DNA from: Leptobrachium leishanense
Lineage: Eukaryota; Chordata; Amphibia; Anura; Megophryidae
DNA: 64,000 bases
Reading direction: 5' to 3'
NCBI GenBank assembly: GCA_009667805.1
Contig: CM019069.1
Location: forward strand, 53,200,422 to 53,264,421
The translations under genes were made by a program, and so were the position numbers. Position 1 is the first letter of the stretch, and each line of letters opens with the position of its first letter. Below the pieces are notes generated by a model. That model ran no database searches, was not told where the DNA came from, and worked only from the letters and a program-made list of their open reading frames with translations. Positions 1 through 10,603 of this stretch are shown here, piece by piece.

Positions 1-1185
1 ATAAATTTAAAGGATCTTTGTGATGTGGTATTGGGTCCAACTACATGAATATGCTTCTAGTCATTAAAGCTGTCTGCCAGACCCTCCATAGTTAACACTT
101 GACAAAGGCCCCTGCTTTCTCGTCCATCGTCTTTGCCAGGCTGCTTAAACAGGGGCTCGGGGCACGTGAAGCACATGGTGACTCTGGCACCAGGAGAAAT
201 AGACAGACTCTGAGAGCTTTTGGCTATACCAGCGGGGTTACAGTGAAATAAATTACAATGACAGTTCTAAGCATGTGTGCCATGACAAATCCTGGCAAAG
301 GTTCTAACGTGAAGAAACACTCATTAACTGGAACAAATGTTTTAAAGCTGACAATCCTGTAGTTTCCAATAGACGCGCTGGCGACAGTCTTCGTTTCAGC
401 ATATCATATAGCATTAGTGGAAAATACTGCCTACTGCGCCGTATAATGGGTTGATAACATTTTTACAGCGAGTCTGTATTCAGTATTTTGATGTTGATAA
501 AACGTAAAGATCAATTCGTTGCACGACGTGCTACACCCCACGTTTGTGGAAATAGACTGCTATAGCACATAATAAGAACCATTAAGTCCATATGATTACC
601 CATGTCAAGGTCGTAGGAAGAAAATTCTTGAAATACAGGAAGTGGAACCCGATGGCAGGTACGGGAAGATAAGTCTATCCAAGAAACAAGCCATGGGTCA
701 CCAGCCACGAGATCAGGAACTATAGACTGGAACTGGAGTCAGGAGCAAAGTTGAGGTCAGATAGCTAGAGAATTCAGACAAAAGCTAGACAGTTTGGTAA
801 TGAAGCAGGGACAACCGGCTGGGTTACAGGCACAGAGTCTGCTGAATTACTGACGTAGGCATCTCTAGAGGGGGGAATTGCCCCCCCATAGGTTATTCCT
901 TGCCTCTCCATGTGCCCCCCACCAGGGATCAGCATCCAGCTTCCACTGTGGTTGATCGAGATTTCATTGGAAAGGGCAGAGTCTCACCTTTCCAATGATA
1001 CCTATGACCATAATCAGCGTAAAGACAAAATCATAAATAAAAAAATAAAATAGAAACAATTTATTTTCACAGGGTGGAAATGGGTAAGCAGTGACGGGGT
1101 TAATGGTCAGACTATATATTACATTGTGTATTACTTTAGTTTTTGCCTTGGTTTAGTTATTATTAATGGAATATGCAATGACTAC
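1..1185. other. No gene recognised
   Basis: No open frame with recognisable protein similarity, no convincing exon and no terminal inverted repeats were found by eye. The stretch looks like ordinary intergenic or intronic sequence. Confidence 0.5.
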
Positions 1186-1430
1186 TGGCATTTTAGGGGT
1201 TAATGGGTAGGTTGCATGCCTCACAGTGTATATATTTCACGTTTTCTCTTGACAACTGGCATTTTAGGAGTTTACGGATAGGCTACATGCCCCACAGTGT
1301 ATACATTTCATGTTTTCCCTTGATAAATGACATTTTAGGGGTTAATGGGTAGGCTACATGCCACACTGTTTATTATTTTTATTGCATTTCCCTGCTTTAT
1401 TGGCATTTTAGGGGTTATTATACAAGTTAG
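1186..1430. repeat. 71-bp tandem repeat, about three and a half units
   Basis: The phrase TGGCATTTTAGGGGTTAATG recurs with small changes at about 1186, 1257, 1328 and 1401, giving a unit of 71-73 bp. Each unit also carries the words GGCTACATGCC and CACAGTGTATA. Units have diverged by a few bases each, so this is an old minisatellite. Confidence 0.8.
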
Positions 1431-1469
1431 AATCTAAAAGGTCTATTCATCTTTAGATCCTTTGCTTTT

Positions 1470-1931
1470 TGTCACATTTCGGGGAATTAATTTCACCGAA
1501 TTGATGCGAATTGAAACTAAAACGAAATGAAATGGTATAAAACTAATTTGATTTGTTATACTGTTTCACAAGAGAAGCGTTAATTGAAACTGTTAACTGT
1601 TTCACAAACGACCCTGTCCCTGTAAATTGGCCTGTGGTGCTGAAACTGTTGTCAGCACCACAGGCCAATGGACAGCTCAATATTTAACCCTAGCTTGCCT
1701 TTTAACTGCAAAATTTGATTTATTGGGGCTTTATTGAATGATCCGAAATTCAAATCGATACCGAACCGATCCCAACTTGCAATGTTTTTTTTTTTAGCAA
1801 TCCAATATACCAAACGAAAAAGAAATAACGAAATGAATCAAAACGTAACGAGATTACAAAACGAAATTCCGAAAACTAAATTATTTTGAAACAAAACAAA
1901 ACAAATTTTTCAGCCGTGCACACCTCTAGCT
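1470..1931. mobile_element. MITE-like repeat, related to 18211-18985
   Basis: The right end reads CAGCCGTGCACACCTCTA and matches, in inverse orientation, the left end of the repeat at 18211 (TAGAGATGTGCACGGCTG). Inside is a hairpin with 17-bp arms at 1627-1643 and 1652-1668, and the same stem occurs in the second copy near 18755-18805. The left boundary is uncertain. No coding capacity is visible. Confidence 0.55.
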
Positions 1932-2640
1932 GATACAGGATCCTTCATAAATTAAAATGGCAGCCTCTTGCTGCACAGCTACCCTAACACGATGGGTGTC
2001 CACAAGGTCACACAGCTGTGCGCTAACGTTAGTGTTAAGTATGTAATAGGGCGCTTAGTGTGTTATGATGTGAATAATGATTCAGAGTTATCATCCATAT
2101 TTTGTAAAGGCCTTAGGAAGTTAAACCCTTGAAAATAAACGCTGTTTGCAGATGTGAATTCAAAGAGTCACAATGAGACATCTGCTGTCCTCAAAGAAAG
2201 ACGTGTCTGAGTATCTAACCGAGTACACGAAAGCAATGCAAGAGATTTCATTTAACCTTACCATTCCCATGCACTAGGTAGTCCCCATATTATTAGTGAC
2301 TGGGCAGCAATGGTTGCTCTGCTGCTCAAATTTTAACCACGGCAGTGCTGGGAAAGTAGTAAGCGAACAGACAATGGATACTCACCGTTTAGGTGATATC
2401 CCCTTCTGGTGCCATGTCAGGGTTTTTATTCATTTGTTCATTGTGAACTTTTTTATAGTGATGGCTGGCAAAAAGCACTGGTCAGTCACCAGTATATTAA
2501 CCCTTGCAGGACAGGACTTCATGATGCAAATAGGTTTGTCCAAAATTAACACATGATTCTTTTTAAGTACAAATTGTATCGGTTCATGAACTATATTCAC
2601 ACAAACCAAGTAATTTTTCATTTTCAGAAGACAAAAGGGG
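1932..2640. other. No gene recognised
   Basis: Only short open frames without recognisable similarity. Nothing else stands out. Confidence 0.5.
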
Positions 2641-3448
2641 GTTATTCAATAAGAGCCGAATTGGCCACCAAATTGCACCGAATGGTGAATTTCCCTGTAC
2701 GGCGCAATTTTGTATTAATTCAGCTATTCAAAAAGCGGGCAATTCCCCAAATATAAGCGAATTGCAATCGAAATATGATGATCTTTGGCGGCAATGAGCT
2801 CCCCATCGAAAAGTAATGCTTAATCTATTCAAAGAACACCGAACTGCTCCTAAAAGTTGTTGAAATGCCCAGTTTTGCGGTGGTTTCATTCAACAGGTTT
2901 AAATAGACAAATCCCATAGGTTTCAATGTAGTAAAAAAACTAATTATTCAACCGTTTATCCTTTTCATTTGCAGCAAAAAGTATTTTTATTAATTTATTT
3001 GTAGAATTTTTTTAGGCATTTTTCTGGATTTTTTTTGGAGAAATTTTTGATTCCGATTTTTTTTTTATTTATTCTGTAACAGACCTTTTTATTGTTATTC
3101 ATAGGACCTTATATATTAATTTCATGCATTATTTTTGTTTAAACCACCTTCGAAAAATTGCGTGGGGGGGGGTTTACACCTGTTCGGTGGCTGGTCGGCT
3201 TTTTTCGGCAGTGTTCGGCGGCTGATCGGAGGCGTTCGGCGGATAGTTGGCTGTGTTCGGTGGTTTGCAGCTGTGTTCGGTTTATCGGATGTGTTCGGTG
3301 GTTTAGTGATGGCATTTGGTGGACCGATTCAGTACACTTCGAGGATCCTGTGATGAATCCTGAATTCACCGCAGGGTCAGCGAATTGAGCTCGCCAAAGT
3401 GCGCTGAACGAAAGACCACCGAAATTTCAGTGCTCTTTGAAAAACATC
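2641..3448. mobile_element. Non-autonomous repeat, GGGTTATTCA family
   Basis: The left end has GGGGTTATTCAATAAGAGC and the right end has GTGCTCTTTGAA. Internal words (TTCTGTAACAG, TTTTTAGGCATTTTTC, and a G-rich TTCGGCGG block) recur in copies near 19222, 31390, 58540 and 63256. It has no coding capacity. The short open frames over the G-rich block on both strands are artefacts of repeated TTCGG words. Confidence 0.6.
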
Positions 3449-3904
3449 TAGAGTAGTTTGTATCAACCAAAATTTCTTGGCTGTGGATATACACACACAG
3501 AGCGATTCATATAGACGCATATTAATATGTTATTAAATGATGTTATTTCCTATAAAGGAATGCAAATGAAGGGTATTGTTGGCTATCACTCGGTACATAT
3601 GTCCTGCATTTTGCACATTTTAGAGTGGGCATTTATTGTTTCAAGAATGACTTTTTGGCAAGACGATATCACAAGCTGTTGCTTAGTCGCTTCCTTCTTT
3701 TTGCATTTTTATGGACATGGCTGAGATAACAATATAACATATTTGTTGATATTTTCCTGAATAGTATGATAGCTTAAATGTCTTTTAAGTATTTATTCAA
3801 ACGTCTTATTTTTATTGGGGGTAAAATCACCTACGACTGCAAAAATAAACACGCTCTACAAAACATTTTTTTAATTTTTCTCTGCGCATTTCTTAAAGGG
3901 ATAT
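3449..3904. other. No gene recognised
   Basis: AT-rich sequence with only a short open frame at 3527-3724 that resembles nothing known to me. Confidence 0.45.
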
Positions 3905-4057
3905 ACTAGCTATAATATCTTGCATTGTATTACTTTGTATTTCTGTAACTGTAACACTTCAATGTTCTTGAACCTTACCCAGGACATACTTGAAAACGAG
4001 AGAAATCTCAATGTATCCTTCCTGGTAAAATCCTTTCTCAAAAAATAAATAAATAAA
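3905..4057 (+). repeat. Short dispersed repeat (SINE-like tail)
   Basis: The words ACATACTTGAAAACGAGAG, AATCTCAATGTATCCTTCC and TGGTAAAATCCTTT recur in inverse orientation at 18312-18400, and partly near 43985-44020. The copy ends in an AAATAAATAAATA tail, as expected of a retroposed SINE or the 3' tail of a LINE. The family name is not known to me. Confidence 0.55.
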
Positions 4058-4128
4058 TATTCAGTTTACCATAAATGTATTATATAGGTTATTTAAAGAG
4101 CAGCAGTGGTTGGCGAAGCTGCAAGTAT

Positions 4129-4422
4129 GGCCGGGGTCAGATGAGCGCCCTAGGTGTGCCCAGCGGCGGGGCCGGTCACACGCTGTAGTGCATGCACAAA
4201 TTGCGAAAGCTACCAGCGATCGTGCAGAAGGCCTTCCCGTCAAAACACTAGACGCGCGTTGACGGGGCTACAAAACGCAATCTTCCATAGGGGGATCGAG
4301 CCTTGCAGTGCTGAGTGCACTAACTGCGCTCAGCGAGGTGGCCAGACGGGCGTCAGAGTGGAAGGACGTCCACTCTCATTGACATTCCTTCCGCTCTCAG
4401 AGACGCTTGTCTGACCCCGGCC
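4129..4422. mobile_element. MITE, GGGTCAGACGA family, short subfamily
   Basis: The ends are GGCCGGGGTCAGATGAGCG and the inverse, CTTGTCTGACCCCGGCC. The internal CCTTCC/GGAAGG palindromic words match the copies at 10604-11572 and 17021-17335. Strikingly rich in CpG. TAA follows the right end and TAT precedes the left. Confidence 0.75.
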
Positions 4423-4425
4423 TAA

Positions 4426-4917
4426 GGGAGCAAAATCGCCATTTTTGCAACAGCAGCAAACGTTGGAGTTCCACAAACGGAAATGCGGCACGCTTCATTG
4501 GCGGCAGGGCTATGGCCTGAGTTCACGCCATCTCACTCTCAGCAGCCAATAAAGCGCAGCATGCGCCGGCTGCAGGGGGAGGCCGAGGTGGCCCAGATTA
4601 AGCCATTGGGGCTTACCTGTACGCCCTGCGTCTTCAAGGCCCACCCATCGCACAGATGGCATAGAACGTCCTGCAGCGGTAAGTGGTTAATGTACAACAC
4701 GTGATTTCTGTTCGCTGTCATATGTCAGTTCGATACATGCCATTTGCTCTAAGCCATTGCCGTTCCTCGCCCCCTCCTCCCTCCCTCCCTCCACTTCCCA
4801 TAATTATTCATGTTTCTTTTATAATTTCTTGTCATATGTTTCTCAAATAGATGATCTTTATTATACATGGCATGTACAGTATGTCATACCTGATTCTCTG
4901 AAATTACTTGAATATGA
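4426..4917. other. No gene recognised
   Basis: Nothing recognisable before the LTR retrotransposon begins. Bases 4914-4917 (ATGA) form the left copy of its target-site duplication. Confidence 0.5.
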
Positions 4918-5446
4918 TGTGGCAAGGGTCCTCCGTCAACCACGTCTTCTAGGGCAGTAATTGTAGCGAGACAGCAGGTCTTTTGTAAACAGTGAAGTTT
5001 ATTCCTTTTTACCTTCAGAAAGGTGCACAGCAAACAGTGGCAGCTCAGCAACACAGCAATTCACAGCAACACAGCGATTCTGTGAGTTAGCAATTCAGCA
5101 GATACAGCGATACGGCAGTTCACTCTGGTGGGTGCTCGCCCACCCTTTTCTCTCTCTCTCCCTGCGGTATCAGCTTCCTTTTGTTCTTTTTTTAAACCCT
5201 TACTGGTGGACCACACTTACAGTCCTAGCTGACCCTGCTAATACCTGGTCTGGAAGTGATCCAGGTTGTTGGGATAGTGGCCCGCCCTTCACTCCACTAT
5301 CCCAACCCCAGGGACCCATAACACACTTTCCTGGGAGCTAGGTTGCTCCAAAAACAAACAGTTTCCCTGGGGTTCTTTTAAATGCAGTGTACCAGGCCTG
5401 GTCTCAGGTATCTCCCATTCAATACCAAGCCCTGCTTCCTATCACA
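4918..5446 (-). repeat. 3' LTR of the Gmr1-like element
   Basis: Partner of the LTR at 9834-10361. It is preceded, in element orientation, by a purine-rich tract at 5447-5461. The reverse transcriptase frame runs a short way into this LTR before it stops. Confidence 0.93.
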
Positions 5447-6786
5447 CACCCTCCCCTCAGCTCAGAACCATCGGGAGGAGCGACCACAGACAGCAACGCA
5501 TGTACTCGAGACAGCCCATCAACGTTACCCTGTAGCAGGCCAGCCCTGTGCTCCACAGTAAAGCTGAAAGGCTGCAGGCTGAGGAACCACCTAGTGACTC
5601 TCGCATTCGTCTCCCTGTTCTGACTCATCCATGTGAGGGGAGCATGGTCAGTGACCAGCCTGAACCTCCTCCCCAACAGGTAGTACTTCAGGGTCTCCAA
5701 AGCCCACTTAATGGCAAGGCACTCCTTCTCCACGACAGAATAGTTCTTTTCCCTCGGCAACAGCTTTCTGCTGAGGAAAAGAACAGGGTGCTCCTCACCC
5801 TGATATTCCTGGGAGAGGACCGCCCCCAATCCAGCCTCGGAGGCATCAGTCTGCACCACGAAATCCTTAGTAAAATCAGGGGACACCAAGACGGGATAGG
5901 CACATAGGGCCTCCTTCAAACCAGCAAAAGCAATTTCCGTCTCAGGAGACCATTTCACCATTACGGGGGCTCTCGCTTTCGTGAGATCTGTCAGGGGCGC
6001 GGCTATCGCAGCAAAGTTCGGTATGAACCTCCTGTAGTAGCCGGTCAACCCAAGAAATGCCCTCACCTGTTTTTTCGTCAATGGCTGCGGCCAGTTTTGT
6101 ATGGCCTCAACCTTAGTGGTTTGAGGCTTGACCAATCCCTTACCGATGGTATAGCCCAAGTACTTCGCTTCCTCCAGACCAATGGTACTTTTTGCAGGGT
6201 TGGCCACCAGGCCAGCAGCCCGCACAGCATCAAGTACCCTCTGAACTTTCGGAAGGTGGGTTTCCCAATCCGTACTAAAAACTACCACATCATCTAAGTA
6301 TGCAGCAGCGTAGCGGGCATGGGGTCTCAGAATCTTATCCATCAGCCTCTGAAACGTGGCTGGGGCCCCGTGCAAACCGAATGGCAACACCGTATATTGA
6401 AACAAGCCCTGGGGGGTTGAAAAGGCGGTTTTTTCCTTTGCTTGCTCAGTGAGTGGCACCTGCCAATATCCCTTCGTCAAGTCAATGGTTGTGAGATAAC
6501 GCGCTTTCCCCAGCCTCTCAATCAGCTCATCAACCCTAGGCATCGGATAGGTGTCAAATTTAGAAATACTGTTTAACTTACGGAAATCATTACAAAACCT
6601 TATTGACCCATCCGGTTTGGGGACAAGCACAATGGGACTGTTCCACTCACTATGAGACTCCTCTATCACCCCTAGTTTTAGCATTTTTTCCACCTCTCTC
6701 TCTATAGCTTGTCTACGGGCCTCCGGAACCCTATAGGGTTTCAGACAGGCTTTCTTCCCTGGCTCGGTTATAATATCGTGTGTCAT
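5419..6786 (-). CDS. Reverse transcriptase and RNase H of the Gmr1-like element
   Basis: This 455-residue frame begins with sequence typical of the entry to a Ty3/gypsy reverse transcriptase. Visible motifs are PIVLVPKPDGSIRFCNDFRK (fingers), TIDLTKGYWQV with the first catalytic Asp, LPFGLHGAPATFQRLMD, and YLDD at the active site (about residue 165). A connection region follows, then RNase H with QTDASEAGLGAVL, the acidic ENYSVVEKECLA helix and VTDHAPL. It makes cDNA inside the Gag particle. Its ATG overlaps the upstream stop; comparison with the family suggests that upstream and downstream were once one frame. The tail runs into the 3' LTR. Confidence 0.9.
   Translation of the reverse strand: MTHDIITEPGKKACLKPYRVPEARRQAIEREVEKMLKLGVIEESHSEWNSPIVLVPKPDGSIRFCNDFRKLNSISKFDTYPMPRVDELIERLGKARYLTTIDLTKGYWQVPLTEQAKEKTAFSTPQGLFQYTVLPFGLHGAPATFQRLMDKILRPHARYAAAYLDDVVVFSTDWETHLPKVQRVLDAVRAAGLVANPAKSTIGLEEAKYLGYTIGKGLVKPQTTKVEAIQNWPQPLTKKQVRAFLGLTGYYRRFIPNFAAIAAPLTDLTKARAPVMVKWSPETEIAFAGLKEALCAYPVLVSPDFTKDFVVQTDASEAGLGAVLSQEYQGEEHPVLFLSRKLLPREKNYSVVEKECLAIKWALETLKYYLLGRRFRLVTDHAPLTWMSQNRETNARVTRWFLSLQPFSFTVEHRAGLLQGNVDGLSRVHALLSVVAPPDGSELRGGCVIGSRAWY
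5447..5461 (-). other. Polypurine tract
   Basis: The minus strand reads GAGGGGAGGGTG directly before the TGT of the 3' LTR, the expected place and composition for the plus-strand primer. Confidence 0.75.
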
Positions 6787-9131
6787 TATTTTGGTCCTCC
6801 TGGTATCGCCGAGAACACCTCCCGGTTCCTTCTGAGAAACTCGTTAACTTCTGCCTTCTGATGCACCGAGAGGGTGTCAGAAAGGTTTACCTCAGGCTTA
6901 GTGAGAGGGAGGTCTGAAGGCCTCATGGCCACTAAGACCTCTCTATCCTTCCACGGTTTTAACAGGTTTAAATGATAAATCTGCTCAGGCTTTCTCCTTC
7001 CAGGTTGGCTCACTTTATAAGTAACATCACCCACTTTGTCAATTATTTCATAGGGGCCCTGCCAGGTAGCCAAAAATTTATTTTCTACAGTGGGGACCAG
7101 GACCAATACCCTATCACCAGGTTGAAATACTCTGAGCCGGGCATTCTTATTGTAACTGTACCTTTGGGCTTCTTGGGCCTTTCTCATATGTTCTCTAACC
7201 AGGGGTATGACCGCTTCCATGCCTCCCATCTGAGATATATGTTCAATGACACTGCGGTAGGGTGTCGTCTCCTGTTCCCAGGTCTCTTTAACAACATCCA
7301 GCAGACCTCTGGGATGTCGGCCATATAATAACTCGAACGGGGAGAAGCCCGTAGAGGCCTGGGGAACCTCGCGGATAGAGAACATTAAATAGGGTAGTAA
7401 AAGGTCCCAATTCCTGCCATCTCTATCAATGACCTTTCTCAGCATACTCTTAAGGGTCTTGTTAAACCGCTCCACTAACCCATCAGTTTGCGGGTGATAT
7501 ACCGAGGTCCTTAGTTGTTTAATGCCCATTAACTTACATAATTCCCTCATAACTCTGGACATAAATGGGGTCCCCTGGTCTGTTAGTATCTCTTTTGGTA
7601 TCCCCACCCTGCTAAACATCAGCACGAGCTCTTTGGCTATTGACTTGGCAGAGCTATTACGCAGGGGCATCGCTTCCGGGTATCGTGTCGCGTAATCAAG
7701 AACGACCAGTATATACTGGTGCCCCCTAGCAGATTTAACCAGGGGACCTACCAAGTCCATAGCAATTCGCTCAAACGGGATGTCAAGGATAGGCAAGGGT
7801 ACCAATGGACCCCGGAAACCTGGAGTCGGAGCAGTAAGTTGGCATTTAGGGCAGGAGGTACAAAAATTCTTTATGGCAGCAAGTACTCCCGGCCAATAGA
7901 ATCTCCTGAGGACCCTCTCCTTTGTTTTATCCACTCCCAAGTGTCCCCCCAGTACATGGTTATGTGCAAGGCTTAAGACAGTGTTCCTAAAATTCTGTGG
8001 TACCAATAATTGCTTAATAAAGTCAGTACCTCTCTTTTCTACGCGATAGAGCAGTTTGCTAGCCACTTCAAAATGGGGATAAGGCAATATCTTCCCGGCC
8101 TGGGTCATAATCCCATCCATAACTTGAACGTTATTCCTGGCTTCCAACAGGGTTGGGTCCTCCCATTGGGCTCTTTTAAAGTTACCAGGGCCACCCGCCA
8201 GTTCTAATAACTCTTCCGCCTGACCAACATTGATTCCTGGCTCATTACTTTGAGATGTTTGATTGCCTACTAATACCGGGATAGGACCACATGTCATGTG
8301 CTTTCCAGTGACTCCATCTTCCAGATCAGCATCAGAAAAAGGAAAAACATAAACCTCCTCTACTGGCCTCAGTTCAGGGGCTTTCCATAGTTCCAGGAAA
8401 TAAGGAAAGTCTCTCCCTATGACAACTTCATGGGCCAGGTTAGGTACCACCCCCACACGATACTTCACATTCCCACACTGGGTTTCAATATCCACTTCAG
8501 CTGTGGGGTACTCCCGTTTATCACCATGCACACAGACAATCCCCAATTTCTCCATATGATTGAACACAACCCCAGGTACTATGGATTTAGTCACCAGGGT
8601 GACCATACTACCGGAGTCTAGCAAGGCTCTACGCAATCTGCCATTAACCTTTACAGTACAAAAGTGGGGATCATAGTCATTACCAGCGTGGTCATAGCCA
8701 GACAACAATGAATGTGCATCATTACAGTCCATAGGCTCATCGTTCACGCAGTCTCTGGCTATATGGCCCACCCTATTGCATTTAAAGCACCTATTCATCT
8801 GGTTATACTGAGGTGCTCTCTGCACCCTGGGAGAAATGTCTCTGCTGTTTTCTGCGTATCCAGGTTCCTCTACACCTCGCACCCTCGGTACAGTCTTACC
8901 AGTGCGTGTGGCATTCTGGGTTTTAGGGTTGCGGGCTTGGGTCGCTGACGGCGGATGCAGAACTTCTCCAGAAGCTATAAACCTTTCCACCAACGCAATC
9001 AACTGGTCGGCGGTTTGGGGGTCACCTTGGTTACCCAGCGTCGCAGAGGGGTTGGCAATCCACGCTGAAAGCGATCCATGACCAGGTTTTCTACTATCTT
9101 CGTAGCAGAGTTGACCTCCGGTTGTAGCCAC
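6786..9131 (-). CDS. Gag zinc knuckle, protease and integrase of the Gmr1-like element
   Basis: This 781-codon frame carries, in order: the end of the SCAN-like Gag segment (about residues 30-50), a CCHC zinc knuckle [14 protein letters not shown] (about 113-126), an aspartic protease with LLDSG (about 167-171), an H-H-C-C integrase zinc region ending FCTSCPKC, and an integrase core with the three acidic residues in MDLVGPL, LTDQG and GLVERFNK. A basic C-terminal segment follows, with PGDRVLV and WQGPYEI as in other Ty3/gypsy integrases. The first ATG is not a real start: the sequence before residue 25 looks like out-of-frame Gag. The stop overlaps the next ATG (TAATG at 6784-6788). Placing integrase before reverse transcriptase is the diagnostic feature of this group. 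Confidence 0.88.
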   Translation of the reverse strand: MATTGGQLCYEDSRKPGHGSLSAWIANPSATLGNQGDPQTADQLIALVERFIASGEVLHPPSATQARNPKTQNATRTGKTVPRVRGVEEPGYAENSRDISPRVQRAPQYNQMNRCFKCNRVGHIARDCVNDEPMDCNDAHSLLSGYDHAGNDYDPHFCTVKVNGRLRRALLDSGSMVTLVTKSIVPGVVFNHMEKLGIVCVHGDKREYPTAEVDIETQCGNVKYRVGVVPNLAHEVVIGRDFPYFLELWKAPELRPVEEVYVFPFSDADLEDGVTGKHMTCGPIPVLVGNQTSQSNEPGINVGQAEELLELAGGPGNFKRAQWEDPTLLEARNNVQVMDGIMTQAGKILPYPHFEVASKLLYRVEKRGTDFIKQLLVPQNFRNTVLSLAHNHVLGGHLGVDKTKERVLRRFYWPGVLAAIKNFCTSCPKCQLTAPTPGFRGPLVPLPILDIPFERIAMDLVGPLVKSARGHQYILVVLDYATRYPEAMPLRNSSAKSIAKELVLMFSRVGIPKEILTDQGTPFMSRVMRELCKLMGIKQLRTSVYHPQTDGLVERFNKTLKSMLRKVIDRDGRNWDLLLPYLMFSIREVPQASTGFSPFELLYGRHPRGLLDVVKETWEQETTPYRSVIEHISQMGGMEAVIPLVREHMRKAQEAQRYSYNKNARLRVFQPGDRVLVLVPTVENKFLATWQGPYEIIDKVGDVTYKVSQPGRRKPEQIYHLNLLKPWKDREVLVAMRPSDLPLTKPEVNLSDTLSVHQKAEVNEFLRRNREVFSAIPGGPK

Positions 9132-9772
9132 TTCCTGGCAAGATGTATTAGGTCAAACATCTGGGACCGTGCAGCTTGGTTAGGAGAGTACGCCCAGGAA
9201 TGAAATCTTTGTGCCCGTACTGCTGTGGTCACCCCCAGACGCGCCATGATCTCAGCTTTAAGCTCCACATAGTCACTGGCCTGTGCTGGCTCTAAGTCAT
9301 AGTAGGCCTTTTGAGGTTCTCCACTCAGAAAAGGGGCAAGTATACTCGCCCACTCAGCCGCCGGCCACCCTTCTCTCGATGCAGTACGCTCAAAGGCCAA
9401 CAGGTACGCCTCCACATCATCCGCTGTAGACATTTTTTGTAGATAATGGCTGGCCCGGATTACCTTAGGGCCTTGGTGGCCGCCTGTCGGATCAGACTCC
9501 AGCTTGTCTGACACGGCCCGAATCTCTTTGTGCAGAGCATGCGTGGCAGACAACTGTTCCTCACGGACCTTGCCAATGGCCTCCATTTGAGCCATCAAGA
9601 TTTGCTGTACCAGAGTCTCTGTAGTTTCTTTCTGAGCTTTGGCCATAGCCATAGCATTCTCTGCCTGGGCTAATATCAGCTGCTGCAGGGTTTCCCGGGT
9701 CTCGGTAGTCCTCCTATTCGCTTCCTGCTGAGCAGCGGTAGATTGGACCAGAGCTTTCACAACGTCCTCCAT
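8999..9772 (-). CDS. Gag protein, N-terminal part, of the Gmr1-like element
   Basis: This 257-residue frame opens with the first ATG after the primer-binding site. About residues 5-95 are rich in Ala, Gln, Glu, Lys and Leu in heptad-like spacing, which suggests a coiled coil. About residues 110-250 look like a capsid C-terminal/SCAN-like fold, with the phrases LERF-like helix ends, LPTPLRRWV and many aliphatic positions. The frame stops inside the SCAN-like segment, and the natural continuation ([12 protein letters not shown]) lies in the next minus-strand frame of 6786-9131. So the break is probably a one-base indel and not the true Gag end. It would form the particle shell in the cytoplasm. 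The SCAN domain of vertebrate zinc-finger proteins has been traced to this kind of Gag. Confidence 0.8.
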   Translation of the reverse strand: MEDVVKALVQSTAAQQEANRRTTETRETLQQLILAQAENAMAMAKAQKETTETLVQQILMAQMEAIGKVREEQLSATHALHKEIRAVSDKLESDPTGGHQGPKVIRASHYLQKMSTADDVEAYLLAFERTASREGWPAAEWASILAPFLSGEPQKAYYDLEPAQASDYVELKAEIMARLGVTTAVRAQRFHSWAYSPNQAARSQMFDLIHLARKWLQPEVNSATKIVENLVMDRFQRGLPTPLRRWVTKVTPKPPTS

Positions 9773-9813
9773 GCTGTTTGTGGTTTATACTGCCCTCAGA
9801 CTAGTGCGGTTGG

Positions 9814-9831
9814 TCCTCACACAGGGCACCA
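9814..9831 (-). other. Probable primer-binding site
   Basis: Two bases after the 5' LTR the minus strand reads TGGTGCCCTGTG. Primer-binding sites normally begin TGG next to the LTR. I cannot assign the primer tRNA by eye. Confidence 0.5.
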
Positions 9832-9833
9832 TG

Positions 9834-10361
9834 TGTGGCAAGGGTCCTCCGTCAACCACGTCTTCTAGGGCAGTAATTGTAGCGAGACAGCAGGTCTTTT
9901 GTAAACAGTGAAGTTTATTCCTTTTTACCTTCAGAAAGGTGCACAGCAAACAGTGGCAGCTCAGCAACACAGCAATTCACAGCAACACAGCGATTCTGTG
10001 AGTTAGCAATTCAGCAGATACAGCGATACGGCAGTTCACTCTGGTGGGTGCTCGCCCACCTTTTTCTCTCTCTCTCCCTGCGGTATCAGCTTCCTTTTGT
10101 TTCTTTTTTAAACCTTACTGGTGGACCACACCTACAGTCCTAGCTGACCCTGCTAATACCTGGTCTGGAAGTGATCCAGGTTGTTGGGATAGTGGCCCGC
10201 CCTTCACTCCACTATCCCAACCCCAGGGACCCATAACACACTTTCCAGGGAGCTAGGTTGCTCCAAAAACAAACAGTTTCCCTGGGGTTCTTTTAAATGC
10301 AGTGTACCAGGCCTGGTCTCAGGTATCTCCCATTCAATACCAAGCCCTGCTTCCTATCACA
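9834..10361 (-). repeat. 5' LTR of the Gmr1-like element
   Basis: On the minus strand it starts TGTGATAGG and ends GCCACA. It matches 4918-5446 almost base for base; visible differences are a few substitutions and indels around 10060-10130 and one near 10246. Confidence 0.93.
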
Positions 10362-10603
10362 ATGATTTAGAAAAAAAAACCTGTTCTGTATAAGATTATC
10401 CAAGCATAGACATGTAATTAATATTCCATGGGTGCACACCCTAATGAAATGGGCTGAGCACGCCAATGTCAGTAATACACCATGTTTGTTTGGGTTCCAG
10501 GAGCATTTGAGTGCTTGGGACGTGTGTGTTTTGCGGTTAGCTTTCCTTACCATTAGCTACCAGTATATACTTTTTAATTATGGCGCCAGAACTTTGTCCC
10601 TAA

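Larger units (their letters stand above)
4918..10361 (-). mobile_element. Gmr1-like Ty3/gypsy LTR retrotransposon, complete insertion
   Basis: The element is read on the minus strand. Two LTRs of about 528 bp (9834-10361 as 5' LTR, 4918-5446 as 3' LTR) begin TGT and end ACA and differ at only a handful of positions. A 4-bp duplication ATGA flanks the insertion (4914-4917 and 10362-10365). The internal part encodes, in order, a coiled-coil and SCAN-like Gag, a zinc knuckle, protease, integrase, then reverse transcriptase and RNase H. Integrase upstream of reverse transcriptase is the copia-like order reported for the Gmr1 branch of Ty3/gypsy elements in deuterostomes. Two frame changes, near 9000-9060 and at 6786-6800, interrupt the coding region, so this copy is probably not autonomous unless they are programmed or sequencing errors. 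The similar LTRs indicate recent insertion. Confidence 0.93.

Noticed and set aside
3139..3388. Overlapping open frames on both strands, Gly/Trp-rich and Ser/His-rich
   Set aside because: They arise from repeated TTCGGCGG-type words in a dispersed repeat.
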